The position numbers were made by a program, and so were the translations under genes. A DNA stretch of 64,000 nt from Erythrophleum ivorense (taxonomy: Eukaryota; Streptophyta; Magnoliopsida; Fabales; Fabaceae), in the NCBI GenBank assembly GCA_026724425.1, contig JAIUCV010000011.1:9011501-9075500 (forward strand). Reading direction: 5' to 3'. The notes under the pieces were generated by a model, which was not told the origin of the DNA, did not search any database, and worked only from the letters and a program-made list of their open reading frames with translations. Of this stretch, positions 47,995 to 58,687 are shown one piece after another. Each line of letters begins with the position of its first letter. Position 1 is the first letter of the stretch.

Positions 47995-48606
47995 TGTTAG
48001 GCTGGTTTTGAAAAAGAGGTTAGTTAAGAAATATTGATAATAGAAAAGTAGTTATTCTGTTATCAACATTCACTTCCATTTTGTTAGTGGGTTTTGAAAA
48101 AGAAGTTAATTAAGAAATATTGATAATAGAAAAGTAGTTTTTCTGTTATCAATGTTCCCTCCCATTTTAGTTGGTTAATGATAGCTTTCATATAAGAAAT
48201 TGTAGAAGGAAGTTAGAAGGCAATCATTAATAACATCCTCTTTTCAATCTCTAATATAAGTCACTAATATCTACTTCACACGTATTAAAAAAATTAGTCA
48301 AAAGGTAGTTTAATTAATTGAGTTTGTATCAAAATATAATTTTTTCTCATATTTGACTCTAATTAAAAAGTTTACCTCCATCGTTAGTAAATTGTATTAG
48401 TTTTAATGATTCTCTATTTAATTAGGGATATTTAAAAAAAATTATTTAATGATTCAAACAATTTAGAGGATTGACTTATATTTTGAACCAAAACAACCTT
48501 TCAATAAATGATTTATATTAAAGATCGGAGGTTGTATAATTGATTGATTTTCTTTTATCTTTCTTGTTTCTCTCTTCTATCCATTCTATTCTTCTTTTCC
48601 ATATCA
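47995..48606 (+). repeat. Left LTR, enlarged by a tandem duplication and a nested MITE
   Basis: It matches the 236-bp right LTR but is 612 bp. One reason is an 86-bp tandem duplication (units from about 48003 and 48089, each starting GGTTTTGAAAAAGA). The other is a 293-bp insertion at about 48238-48530. Subtracting both gives the size of the right LTR within a few bases. Confidence 0.85.
48238..48530. mobile_element. Nested MITE in the left LTR
   Basis: The ends CTCTTTTCAATCTCTAATAT and the reverse complement of the right end (CTCCGATCTTTAATATAAAT) pair with a small gap. Both continue into ATAAGTCA/ATAAATCA, as in Stowaway-type elements. It is absent from the right LTR, which dates its insertion after the retroelement integrated. 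Confidence 0.65.
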
Positions 48607-48608
48607 AG

Positions 48609-48622
48609 TGGTAGTAGAGCCA
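48609..48622 (+). other. Primer binding site (initiator tRNA-Met type)
   Basis: TGGTAGTAGAGCCA lies 2 bp after the left LTR. It differs by two bases from TGGTATCAGAGCCA, the usual plant initiator-tRNA-Met primer site. Confidence 0.8.
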
Positions 48623-48635
48623 TTGATCTTCAGCC

Positions 48636-50012
48636 ATGGCGGATGCGACGCGCTCCCAAGCTGCAATGCATGACATTGAAGAGAGGTTGCAATTAAGTGC
48701 GGATCAGCGGATGACTAACATGGAATAAAAGGTGCTGAGTCATAATGAGCTAATGGAGGGGTTTTCTTTGCAAAGGATAGAAGTAATGCAATTGTTAAAT
48801 TCACAAGGAATTGATGGTGAGATGAGGGACATAGAACAATGATAGCATGTGCTTGCCTACCTGTTTCACCTCAGGAGATGTGAGACCTATTTTTTGTTGG
48901 ATAATGCCCCTGAAGAGATGTAGGTGACAGTTGCTACCTTGCATTTGGATGAGAAAAGTTCCAGGTGGCACAACAGTGATGAAAAGAACTAAGAAGGAGG
49001 ACCAATTACATGGGAAATGTATAAAGAAGCAGTCAAAAAGAGATTTGGGCCTATATATGAAGATCCCATGAAAGAGCTAATTAATGCAGCCCAAATAGAC
49101 GAGTCCTGTTAATGAAGATTAGGAGATATTCAACGTTTAAATTTACAAGGTAAAGCTTACAAAGAGCCAGCTAATTAGTTGCTTCATAATAGGATTAAAG
49201 AAAGAGATTGGAAAGGGAGTGAGGTTAGTCAAGCCGCAGAAGCTGCTAGACACGATGGGGATTGCAAAACTGCAAGAATTGAGTTCTCAGCCAACCAACA
49301 GAAATGAGGTAATCAAGAACCAATTCTTAGGGAAGTCAAACCTTCAACAAGTTAGAAAGGCCAGATTCCAGTAAGATGCATGCTGCTAGGAGTAGCCAAA
49401 AGGAGGGCCAAGCAAACAGGGGAGCTTTTAGATTACACAAGATCCTTTCACTCGAAGAAATTGAGGAGAACAAGGCCCATAATCTCTACTATTTTTGTCA
49501 TAAAAGGTACACTCAAGGGCATGAATGCCCATAATGCAGGAAGCTGTAGTTGCACCTAATTGAGGTTGTGGAGAAAGATGAACAAAAGGGAGGAGTTGTA
49601 AAAGATGAAAAAGCAATGCCAGAAGGCCTAAGAACCCCTAAGATTTCCTTGAATGTAATTGAGGGAATGGATGGCAATAGTATAATAAAAGTACAAGGAT
49701 CTGTTGGGAAATAGGTGTTGTACATCCTCATTGATCGTGGAAGCACACATGATTTCATAGACAGCTAAGAAATGAAGAAACTAGGATTGCCAATGGATGA
49801 ACTGCAAAAGACCGAGGTGACAGTGGCAGAAGGAGGAAAATTGGCAATTCAAGGGGTGTGCAAAGGGCTTGAATGGAAGACGCAGGGAGAAAGGTTCAAT
49901 ACGGATGCATTAGTTATTCCATTGAATGGATGTGATATAGTTTTAGGCATGAGTTGGTTGAGGGTAATAAGGTGTGTACAGTGGGACTCTGTGGATCTCA
50001 TTATGATTTTCT
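48636..50012 (+). pseudogene. Decayed gag-protease reading frame
   Basis: The ATG at 48636 opens MADATRSQAAMHDIEERLQ and is stopped by TAA at 48726-48728. Further blocks in shifted frames give the gypsy gag motif TWEMYKEAVKKRFGPIYEDP (about 49010-49070), a zinc-knuckle-like YYFCHKRYTQGHECP (about 49490-49530), and the retropepsin segment with LIDRGSTHDFID (about 49728) and GCDIVLGMSWL (about 49930-49963). The catalytic D-S/T-G reads D-R-G, so the protease is dead even apart from the stops. An open stretch at 49772-50014 carries the second half of the protease. Confidence 0.8.
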
Positions 50013-50189
50013 AGTACAAAGGAAAGTTGATTAAGCTAGTGGGTGACATGCCAAATGTGTGGAAGGTTGTAACTCAAAGTAAATTCAAGAAATCAACAAT
50101 GAAGGAACCCAATTTTTCATGATTCAAGCAGTGCAAGATGACAAATAAGGGCTTGAATGTATGATCCTTGAGGACAAGGGTTTCTCTAC

Positions 50190-50425
50190 TGTTAGGCTTA
50201 TGGGTTTTGAAAAGGAAGTTAGTTAAGAAACATTGATTACAGAAAAGTAGTTATTCTATTATCAACGTTCCTTTCCATTTTGTTAGTTAGTTAATGATAG
50301 CTTTCATATAAAAAGCTGTTGAAGGAAGTTAGAAGGCAACGATTAATGACATATAGTTGATTGATTTTCTTCTATCTCTATTATTCTTCTCTCTTCTATC
50401 CATTCTATTCTTCTTTTTCATATCA
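50190..50425 (+). repeat. Right LTR
   Basis: It starts TGTTAGGCTTATGGG and ends CATATCA. It is the undisrupted counterpart of the left LTR. Substitutions against the matching parts of the left LTR are numerous, so the insertion is not recent. Confidence 0.85.
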
Positions 50426-50430
50426 AACAA

Positions 50431-51375
50431 CATTTTGAAATTGCCGCTTGCAAGCCCCACGATTGGAGAATCGTTTGTTATATCAATAAGGGTCAATGAG
50501 TCTTACTACTTCTCATTTCTTTGCCTTGATTTTAACAGAATCTTTTCAAAATCTTCCATCTTTCCTGAAAGATGAGAAAAAGATATTAACCTAATTTCTC
50601 GATCATAAAATTGACTAAATCTTGACAAAGAAAATGGGATTTGAATGTTTGAAAATTACTCATTCGAACCTGGTGGGATGGGAGGATTTTACAACGAAAA
50701 CAATTGGAGGAATTGCAAAAAGAAAAAAAAAAAAAAAGCAGAGCAATTGCAAAAAGATGAAGAGTTGGGTGCCATCCTTCTCTCTCCAGTTAAATTGTCT
50801 TCCCTCTGTTTTTGTTTTTTTCTTTGTATATGTTAATGTTATATGGAAGATAAAGAAAATGCAGCAACTCTTTTGTCTGTATTAAGTTTGTTTAATTAAC
50901 TATGTGATTCATACATCACACAAAACAAGATTTTTAGTTTTATGGATTTAAGCATAAGTCGGAATAATAAATCAATGATGTTGTACATGGCTGAAAGCTT
51001 AAAAAACACTTAGTGTATTGCCAAACTTTAAACAAAGAAACAATGCTCGCAACAAATATACAAAGTGGCTGATAAGCTAGAGTTGGTATGGTAATTTAAC
51101 CTTTTAGAAGAAAGAAGAAAGAATCAAATATATCTGTGCAAAAGGTTCTGGGGTAGAATAGGCATAGAAATTTTGAATTGGAAAGGGGACAAGCAGATCA
51201 CTCATTGTAAAAGCAATAAGACCCTTTGTCTCAGATAATTTATGAAGCCAATAGATATCTTTTTTTTCGTTTTGTTTTTAAATGTTAATTAAATGTCAAC
51301 TTATTATTTAAAATAAAAAAATTTACATATGTAACTTTTGTATAAATATATAAATAAATGCTATTAAGTGCCTTA
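50431..51375. other. Intergenic DNA, no gene seen
   Basis: Open frames at 50357-50885 run out of the LTR and contain homopolymers. No motif was recognised. Confidence 0.5.
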
Positions 51376-51956
51376 GGCATTGTTTGGTAAGAAGGTTCTA
51401 GAGGAGAGGGGAGGGGAGGCAAAATACTCCTTATTTGGTATGAAGAAATTAGAAGGGAGTCTCATCCCCTCCCTTCATCCCCCTTCTCTCCAAAAGTGGA
51501 AGTTTTTAAAGATGAGAGAAATTTTTGTATTTTATTTTGACTAAATTACTCCTTATATAATTTTAATATCTCACTTTTGCTTTCACTATAAACATAATGT
51601 AGATCTTCTTTTCCTTCCGTGAGGTTCAAGATAATTTTTTATGAAAATAAAAAATATTTTTTGAATAGAAATCAAGAAAAATTATTTTCTATAATAGAAA
51701 ATAAGGAAAAACCTTTTTTATGCAAATATCTTTAAAAAAAATAATTCTAATATCATAATGGTATAATTGTCTAATTAATTTTATCTTCTCTCTCCTACTT
51801 TCCTTAACCAAACAAGGTTTCATTAAATTTCCTCTCCTCCCTTCCTTAACCAAACAAGGTTTTATTAAAATTCCTCTCCTCTCCTCCCCATCAGATGAAC
51901 CAAAAAAGATATTATTAAAACCCCTCCCTTCCACTTGATTGAACCAAATACTATGC
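51376..51956. mobile_element. Inverted-repeat element with internal tandem repeats
   Basis: The left end GGCATTGTTTGGTAAG pairs loosely with the reverse complement of the right end (GCATAGTATTTGGTTCAATC). Near the right end, units starting TTCCTTAACCAAACAAGGTT repeat in tandem (about 51800-51885). GAGGGGAGGGGAG near the left end faces CTCCCCTCC-like blocks near the right, so the element folds back over most of its length. The TTTGGT ends recall PIF/Harbinger or hAT MITEs. The target duplication is not clear. Confidence 0.5.
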
Positions 51957-53450
51957 TAATAAATTTCACTTAAAAAGAAATTTATAAAACAAAATTTGAA
52001 TTTAAAAGACTATTTTAAAATGTTTCAAATTTATTGAACTATTTTGAAATGATGAATAAAGTTAAGAGATCATAGCACTATTTTAACCTAAGTTTTTTAA
52101 CAGTATTTTTGCATATACTTTACAAAGTTTTGAATTATGAACAATTTGAAAAAAAAAAAAAGAACTTCTTATTTCCTTAAAATTTAACTGCTATTTCAAT
52201 TTAATTTTTATATTATATTAATTTTTATAATTAAAACACTTACAATAAATTTCACCCTCCATCATGATTCAAAAATTTAAAGTATTATATTTATAGATCA
52301 ATCTACTTATTATATAACTCTTATCAAATTTATTTTTTCAAATATAAAACTTTTTATTCATACTTGTACCCAACAAATATCCGATCAGCGAAAGCCGTTG
52401 TGATGTATCAGTGTTTTGTTCCTGTTTGATGTAGAAATCAATATAACATTAGATTTCGGGTTTCTTCAGTTGATAAAATTATCTTGAAATTAGATATTAT
52501 CTGAACAATAAAAAGATAATATAATACATCCAAAATATTGATAAACCTCTCGTGTTGTTAATTTATATATATCACCACATAAATATCAATTTAATCGCCT
52601 GAAACAATTTTTTGGTTTCCATCATTCTGTCGTAGGTTAATGAAGAATAGCTTTTGGAAAGGATATTGTTCAGCCCGGTTAGTTAAATTGATAAAAGAAT
52701 ACAGTTTTTTTTTTCAACTTGGCTTTGGACTTTTATAAGAAATATTTTGAAAGTAAACTCTTAAATGCTCGTGGGGAATGCACTTTAAAATTATTCGGAA
52801 AGGAGATTTCACCCATTTAGCATTGATGAAGTCTGAAAATATGATCTCTATTTATTTTTTAAAAAAATACTTTTTTCTTAAACAGATTATTTTAAAATTG
52901 TGGATGAAGAACGATCACTTTATCTTATTTTTAGGAAAAAGTGTAAATATCTTCTTTAATTTTGAATCATTTGCAAACAGTTATCTTAACTTTTAAAATC
53001 AAAAAATAATTTTTTTAATTATCACTCTTTAAGACCTAATTTTTTTGCCAATTTCTTGTTAATAGGCATTTTCATTTATTTGATGACACGCTTTTATTGG
53101 TGTATAATTAAATATTGGTAGTTAAAAGAAAGTTGTGGGAATGGAATACCTAACCTCAAATCCCTCAATTTCCCAAATAGGAACCCTAGTTTTTAATTGC
53201 AGACTGATAGAAGAGTATCATGTAACAAATAGAAGAGTCTAAAGTGAAATCTCAATTAAAGAGTTATCCAGAAATTGGAAGAAAGATCTAAATCCTGAAG
53301 ATTGATAATTTACTAATTTAACAAGTATTTTCTAATTTCAAAAATTAAAAAAAGTATTTACAAATGACCTAAAATTTAATATTTATATTTTTTCCCTTTT
53401 TTATCTATAAGAATAAAATACTTTGCAAAGAAGCAATTTAACTTAACCAT
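51957..53450. other. Intergenic DNA, no gene seen
   Basis: AT-rich. The open frame at 52778-52996 has no recognisable motif. Confidence 0.5.
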
Positions 53451-53808
53451 TGATTTCTTTTTTGACAAGACAAGGAACAACCATGCATTGATAAATCCTC
53501 ATTTGAAAATCTCTTAGCTTTCCAGAAGGCTAACCTCTGTTTCGTCCCAGTTGCCTAACTAACCCCTAAACCCTTATATATCAAAAATTAAAATGTCTCT
53601 CAACACAAAAAAAGTTACAAATTGCCATGCACGTAAGCCCTCTTACAAATCTGCGAAGTCTTTAAAAGTCTCGCTATTAATTACATCCGTCTTAGTGATT
53701 TCCTAATTGGAATAGAAGAGGAAGATCGAGTTTTATCACTCCTAGTTCATATAGGCATAATAAGCAAAAAGCTGTCAATTCTGAAACTCAATTCTTCTGT
53801 GTCTCTCA

Positions 53809-54290
53809 ATGGGAATTACCTATCTTGCTCATACTTCCACTTCACCCATGCCTCCTGCTTCCAACAGAATCAACTTCTCCATAGGCCAACCAGTCGAAGT
53901 CTCCAACAAACCTCCAGGTTCTTACTACGGGGCCACTGTAATCTCTCGCCTCCACAACGGCTTCTACGTCGTAGAGTACAACACACTATTAACGACGACG
54001 ACAATTACAATTTTCTCACAGAAACCGTTTACCCAAGCGATCTTCTCCCTCTGCCACCACCCATTGTCGTTTCCCCCACTGGGTTTTCTCTACACCAAAC
54101 GGTGGACGCTTACGAGAACGAGGGCTGGTGGGTCACTACAATCACCGAGAGAAGAGCCTCCGACTACTATATTGCTTGCTCTAAAACGACAGACCAAGAC
54201 GTTGAGTGGACAGTGGATTTTGTCCTAGCAATTCCAAATTTTGATTCGATTTGTTATCTTCCTCTTTTTTTAGATTACATTTCTTGAGTG
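53809..54290 (+). pseudogene. Agenet-domain protein, frameshifted (unit 1)
   Basis: The ATG at 53809 opens MGITYLAHTSTSP and then INFSIGQPVEVS, GSYYGATVISRLHNGFYVVE, matching the first Agenet module of the intact paralogue at 56654. After NTLL (about 53990) the frame is lost: one base is missing relative to the paralogue. The homologous reading resumes in another frame as LTETVYPSDLLPLPPPI and HQTVDAYENEGWWVTTITE, the second Agenet module. Near 54207 about 40 bp present in unit 2 and in the paralogue (the RVHxxWI segment) are missing, and the end is read in yet another frame (GQWILS). With two independent lesions it is very probably not functional, although a truncated first module could be expressed. 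Confidence 0.85.
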
Positions 54291-54376
54291 ATGTTTTTTT
54301 GGTCCTTAGTAGCCAGTTGAAGTTAGTTATGAATTTCTTGTACTTGCAGTTTGTAATATCTCTTACTGGGGTTCTT

Positions 54377-54408
54377 CCCCCCCCCCCCCCTCTTCTTCTT
54401 CTTCTTCT
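54377..54408. repeat. C14 run followed by (TCT)n
   Basis: Fourteen C followed by about six TCT units, just downstream of the unit 1 Agenet pseudogene. Confidence 0.85.
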
Positions 54409-54896
54409 CTTTGAATATTGATAGGATTATTTGATTTTAATTTTTGAAAATTACAGTGTTTACAATGTAATTCTTGAAAATAACAAATTTGTGCATGTTA
54501 ATTTTTTGTCGAGTGGCTCAAAGATGTGAAAGAATTATTTTATTGTAAGATTGTTAATTTTTGAAACTAATATAAGCTCTTACTAATTTTTAACTGAATA
54601 ATTCATTGCCGAAAGTGTTAGTTTAGTCTTTTTCTTTCTCTATTTGCAGTTATTTTGTAATTTTACAACTATTAACTATCCAAAAAGAATAATGTTTTAT
54701 ATTAAAAAAATTAAAAAATAAAAGATTTCACAAAATTTGAACTATCCAAATTTAATTTAAATAATTCATATTGAAATGTGCACAGCATATGCATTTTTGG
54801 ATTCATAAAGAATCTAAGTTCGGCCCTCTTTCTCTCTCTCTCTGTAAACTATATAACTGCTTTAAGGATCCAAATTTGATTATGATTGAAGTTCCA

Positions 54897-55870
54897 TGAA
54901 ATTTACATAGTCTTTAAAAGTCTTACTGTTAATTAGACCCATCTAGTGATTACCTAATTGGAATAGAAGAGGAAGATCAAGTTTCATCACCCCTAGTTTA
55001 TATAGGCATCATAAATAATAATCTCTTACAATTCTCAAACTCAAATTTTTTAAAAGTATTTATATGATAATAAAAATTTAGATGTGATTTTATTCAAATG
55101 TTCATCATTATTAATTTGTTTATCTTCTTTTCCAAATAACAACCATTTAATGACAACATATAAGATATTTCTTCTCTCAATCATCTATTATATATTTACA
55201 CAATTAACCAATTATTTATAAATGTCAAATTAAATCTTGTACCAAAAAAATTAAACAATCAATTTCAACTTGTTATTTATTATATAACATTTCAATAAAT
55301 CTATTAAAATTACATATTAAATATATATGGTGACCAAATTTGTTAACTTTTAATTGGGGGAAATAAAAAAATATAAAAGTAACATATTGGTTTATATTGA
55401 TTTGGCTAAAACCAAACTAAACCACATAAAATAAAAAATTGAATCAATTTAATCAGTTTTTACATATAAAAACTAATTTAGATTTATTTTTTTTAAAATT
55501 TTATTTAATTTCAATCGATTTAATACAGTTTCATTTAATTCAATCAATTCATTTTAATTTTGAACACCCCCATCGTGTCTCTCGCAGTGGGAACTACCTA
55601 TATTTAAGCTAAAACGACAATCCATGGTGTTGAGTTTCATTGTTTCTAAGTATAGGGTTCATCGAGAATGGATAATTAGTGAGTGGATTTTGTCCTAACA
55701 AATCCAAATTTCGATTCAATTTGTTATTTCCCCCTTTTTTTCAGATTAAATTTCTTGGGCAATCTTTTTTTTCTTTTAAATCCTTAGTAGCTAGTTGAAA
55801 TTAGTTATGGATTTCTTATATTTTGAGTTAGTAATCTTTTTCACTATGGTTTTCTTTTTTCATTTTGACT
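54897..55870 (+). pseudogene. Agenet-domain gene remnant (unit 2)
   Basis: The promoter-like part (54897-55050) matches unit 1. A block at 55574-55870 then matches the start region (CAGTGGGAACTACCTAT, with the ATG changed to GTG at 55587) joined directly to the gene's 3' end (RVHREWI, then SEWILS) and 3' flank. Nearly all the Agenet coding sequence is deleted. Between the two parts sits about 520 bp of AT-rich insertion. The segment missing from unit 1 near its C-terminus is present here. Confidence 0.75.
55051..55573. mobile_element. AT-rich insertion within Agenet unit 2
   Basis: About 520 bp with no counterpart in unit 1. Its right end, read on the minus strand, starts GGGGGTGTTCAAAATTAAAA and runs into repeated GATTGAATTAAA-type motifs, a terminus style found in several plant repeat families. 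No clear inverted repeat or target duplication. Confidence 0.4.
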
Positions 55871-56072
55871 ATTGACTGAATTGTTTGGTTTTAATGTTTA
55901 AAAATCATTCAATTTAAAATTTAAATAAAATATTGCTCATGCAAAATACATTAGCAATTATAAAATTTGTGGCTCTCACAACAAAAGTTGGTATGAGTCT
56001 CACAGAAAAAAAAATATATAAAAAATATGTGAATCTCACAGATAAACAATAAAAAATAATGATTCTTCAACA

Positions 56073-56074
<2 letters not shown>

Positions 56075-56103
<29 letters not shown>
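56075..56103. repeat. (TA)n microsatellite
   Basis: Uninterrupted TA units between Agenet units 2 and 3. Confidence 0.9.
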
Positions 56104-56107
<4 letters not shown>

Positions 56108-56429
56108 TTCTTGAAGATAACAAATTTTTATATATTAATTTTTTGTTGAGAGGCTGAAAGATGTGAAAGAAATTGTTATCTTTTTAAAAGAAAAAAATTT
56201 ATCTACATTTTTTAATTCTCCAATTGAATTTTAAGTATATCATATTTTAATTAAAAAATTATATATTTATTATATTATAATTGAGAAATCCAACAACAAA
56301 AATATAAAAATTAAATCCAAATCTAATCTAAACAGAGAAAAAACTAATTCAAACACTCATTAATTAATTTGTTTATTTCATTTTTTATCTATAGGAATAA
56401 TTTAAAAAAAAAAAACTTTACAAGGAGCA

Positions 56430-56653
56430 AGTTAACTTAAACTTGTCTTTGTACTGAATAACCATTGACCGAAATCATTACTTGAAAATCTCTTTACTTT
56501 CCTATTTCAGAAGAGCAGGCGGAAACTTTCCAAACAAACGGCTACCCTCTGTTTCTTCGTTACCAAGTTTCGCCCTATTTCGATTAGGCCTATTTGAAAA
56601 AGTAATCATCCCTCTTTCTTCTCCTACGAAAGATTAACAAAAGCCCAGCAATC
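56430..56653 (+). promoter_or_regulatory. Upstream region of the intact Agenet gene
   Basis: The stretch from CCATTGACCGAAATCATT through TTTACTTTCCTATTTCAGAA aligns with the upstream regions of units 1 and 4, showing shared promoter ancestry. Similarity fades about 60 bp before the ATG. Confidence 0.5.
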
Positions 56654-57091
56654 ATGCGTCCTCCTCTCAAGAGAATGGCATTCTGCAGAGGCCAGAACGT
56701 CGAGGTCTCCGTCAAAGAAGATGGATTTCTGGGTTCATACTACGAAGCCAGAGTGGTGTCCCACCTCGAAAATGGCCTCTACGTTGTTCAGTACAAGAAC
56801 TTGCTAGAAGACGACGAGTCCCAACCTTTGACTGAAACTGTGTACCCTAAAGAGCTTCGTCCTCTGCCTCCCACGATCCCTGTTCCTAGGTTTTCGATTA
56901 ACCAAAAGGTCGATGCTTTCGACAACGACGGTTGGTGGGTCGGCGTTATCACTGGGAAAGATGGACCCAATGACTATTTTGTGTATTTTGCAACCACCCA
57001 CCAGCAGATCGCTTACCCTTTCTCTCGCCTTAGGGTTCATCAGGATTGGATCAATGGCAAGTGGGTTTTATCCAAGAAAGTTCACTCTTAG
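56654..57091 (+). CDS. Small Agenet (plant Tudor-like) domain protein, intact (unit 3)
   Basis: A single exon of 145 residues. Two Agenet modules make up almost the whole protein: residues about 9-75 (FCRGQNVEVSVKEDGFLG, SYYEARVVSHLENGLYVVQY, LTETVYPKELRPLPP) and about 80-140 (FSINQKVDAFDNDGWWVG, VITGKDGPNDYFVYFA, RLRVHQDWINGKWVLS). The aromatic/acidic pattern (SYYEA, GWWVG) is that of Agenet domains in the Tudor 'Royal' superfamily. Plant members with tandem Agenet modules (DUF724 proteins, and the H3K9me2 reader ADCP1/AGDP1) act in chromatin or RNA-related processes, so a reader-type role is inferred and not shown. Both possible starts (M1 and M8) are in frame; the upstream ATG is used. It is the only undamaged member of the local family. 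Confidence 0.88.
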   Translation: MRPPLKRMAFCRGQNVEVSVKEDGFLGSYYEARVVSHLENGLYVVQYKNLLEDDESQPLTETVYPKELRPLPPTIPVPRFSINQKVDAFDNDGWWVGVITGKDGPNDYFVYFATTHQQIAYPFSRLRVHQDWINGKWVLSKKVHS

Positions 57092-58396
57092 TTTTATTTG
57101 ATTCAAAATATCATCTCTTGCTGATCTTTCATGGTGTTATTAATGGTGGGTTTTTCTTGTAATTTGGGTAGTTCTTTTGTTAGGACTGAATCCCACCTCA
57201 GAAGTATGAAATTGTGATGTAAAATTTATAGGATACTTGATAGGCTAAATTTTGGGTACGATTGATCTAAAGGGTTATATCATTCTTGTTTGAGTTCTGT
57301 AATTAATTCTGCAGACAGTGACTTCTTCATCTTTATGTTCCTAACTAGCCAGTCCAAGTTTTTTTTATTATTGTTATTTTCCTTTTTTCCGCATTTTCGG
57401 TCCAAGAAACCAAAATTTAAATTATTTAATCAAGGTCGCTGGTTTTTTTTTTTTTCTATATTTGTGATGACCTCTTGGTGATCGTCGATATTATCAATCA
57501 ATGGCGGGTTTTGCTTGGTTCTGTAGTTAATTTCGCAGACATTGGGACTTGTTGATTTTGATTTAGTCCTTGTTATACTTTTTTGTGTTTGAATATTAGT
57601 AATTATTTGTCGGTATCGGTTATTTATTTTGGTATTTTCTCCTATTTTAAGTGGTATATTAATTTCGCATACAGTGGCTTGTTGATTCAGGCCTTGTCCC
57701 CTGTATTTTATATATATGCTTGTAATCCTGAACTTGTTCTAGTTTCATTGTATTTTGATTTTAGTTCATGTTTGATTTCAAAACAAGGGGCTGACTGATA
57801 AATTTCTAAGAATTCTGGTATGGACTATTGGATCTTTTGAAAAGTTATTATTATTATTATTATTAAATCATTTAAAGATATATGTGTATATAATATTATT
57901 TTACATATATTTTTAAAAAATTAAATAATAAAGATTTTCACTTTCCAAAAAGCTGACTTGTGCATAGAAATATCCAATTTTTAAATAGAAAAACATGCTT
58001 GTTGCAGGGTATTATCAACCATAGTGTGATAAGAATATTCAGCCCTTACCCCATATTATTCTAAAACCCGATTGGATATAATTGGTAGATATCAATGATA
58101 ATATTTAATAGAAACTAATTTTCGGGGAAATTTTTACATTTAAATATATATTGGCCTGTGTAAGTCTCAATTAATTAGTTCAAGTTGATATAATTCCATA
58201 AGTAAATTGATATTTTGATCCTAAAGAAAAAAAAAATTGTTTCAATTTGATCTTACAAATTTTAAATATTTCATTTTTTTCTTTTAATTTTTGCTTTCAA
58301 TAAAGTCTACACCTTTAGCATATTAACACGGGTTTTCAGACAAAATCAAAACGTTACAGTACTTCTATCTTTTTACGTTTTAATTACAACAAAGTA
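57092..58396. other. 3' flank of the Agenet gene and spacer
   Basis: Three loosely similar blocks (near 57300, 57523 and 57658) contain TTAATTTCGCA(G/T)ACA(G/T)T-type sequence followed by ACTTGTTGATT-like text, suggesting degenerate internal repeats. Open frames at 57290-57481 and 57583-57798 have no motif. Confidence 0.45.
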
Positions 58397-58685
58397 ATCT
58401 GTCTGGTTCTTTTTATAAAAAAATTTAAAGAAATTATTTTTGTTTCAAAATATAAGAAATATAATATTTTTTTACTTCATTAAATAATAATAATTTTTAT
58501 CCTTCATTTATTATTACACCCAATACACTTAATAATGCATAACGTTTTCTCATGCAAAATGAAAATGGATAAAATAAAAAAGAATTATCAAATTTGAATC
58601 TAATCAATGAATTAAATTGATATTAATTATTTTTTTAATATTAATAAAATAATTTTTTGTTTCTAATAAAAAACACCAGAGGGAA
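58397..58685. mobile_element. Stowaway-type MITE
   Basis: The left end ATCTGTCTGGTTCTTTTTAT pairs with the reverse complement of the right end (TTCCCTCTGGTGTTTTTTAT). It is flanked by TA at 58395-58396 and 58686-58687. Length is 289 bp, non-coding. The ends match the usual plant form CTCCCTCCGTTCCTTTTTAT. Confidence 0.7.
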
Positions 58686-58687
58686 TA

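Larger units (their letters stand above)
47995..50425 (+). mobile_element. Non-autonomous Ty3/gypsy-type LTR retrotransposon, gag-protease only
   Basis: The termini are TGTTAGGCT and ATATCA, and both flanks are AACAA (47990-47994 and 50426-50430), a perfect 5-bp target duplication. LTRs are at 47995-48606 and 50190-50425. A primer binding site follows the left LTR, and a purine tract (TTGAGGACAAGGG) precedes the right LTR. Between them, in order, are a decayed gag, a zinc-knuckle-like segment and an aspartic protease. Reverse transcriptase, RNase H and integrase are absent: the right LTR begins about 180 bp after the protease open frame ends. It must have relied on proteins from other elements. 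Confidence 0.85.
53451..54420 (+). repeat. Agenet-gene repeat unit 1 (promoter, gene, 3' flank)
   Basis: Upstream (53451-53800) and downstream (54230-54360) sequences match those of unit 2 (from about 54897 to 55870), and the upstream part matches unit 4 at 63540-64000. An example is GGAATAGAAGAGGAAGATC at 53709 against 54959 and a near copy at 63896. The duplication therefore includes flanks as well as coding DNA. Confidence 0.8.

Noticed and set aside
53799..54287. 162-codon frame taken as an intact Agenet gene
   Set aside because: Its N-terminal third (MSLNGNYLSCSY...) is out of frame with the homologous first Agenet module, which starts at 53809 in a different frame. The unit is a frameshifted pseudogene.
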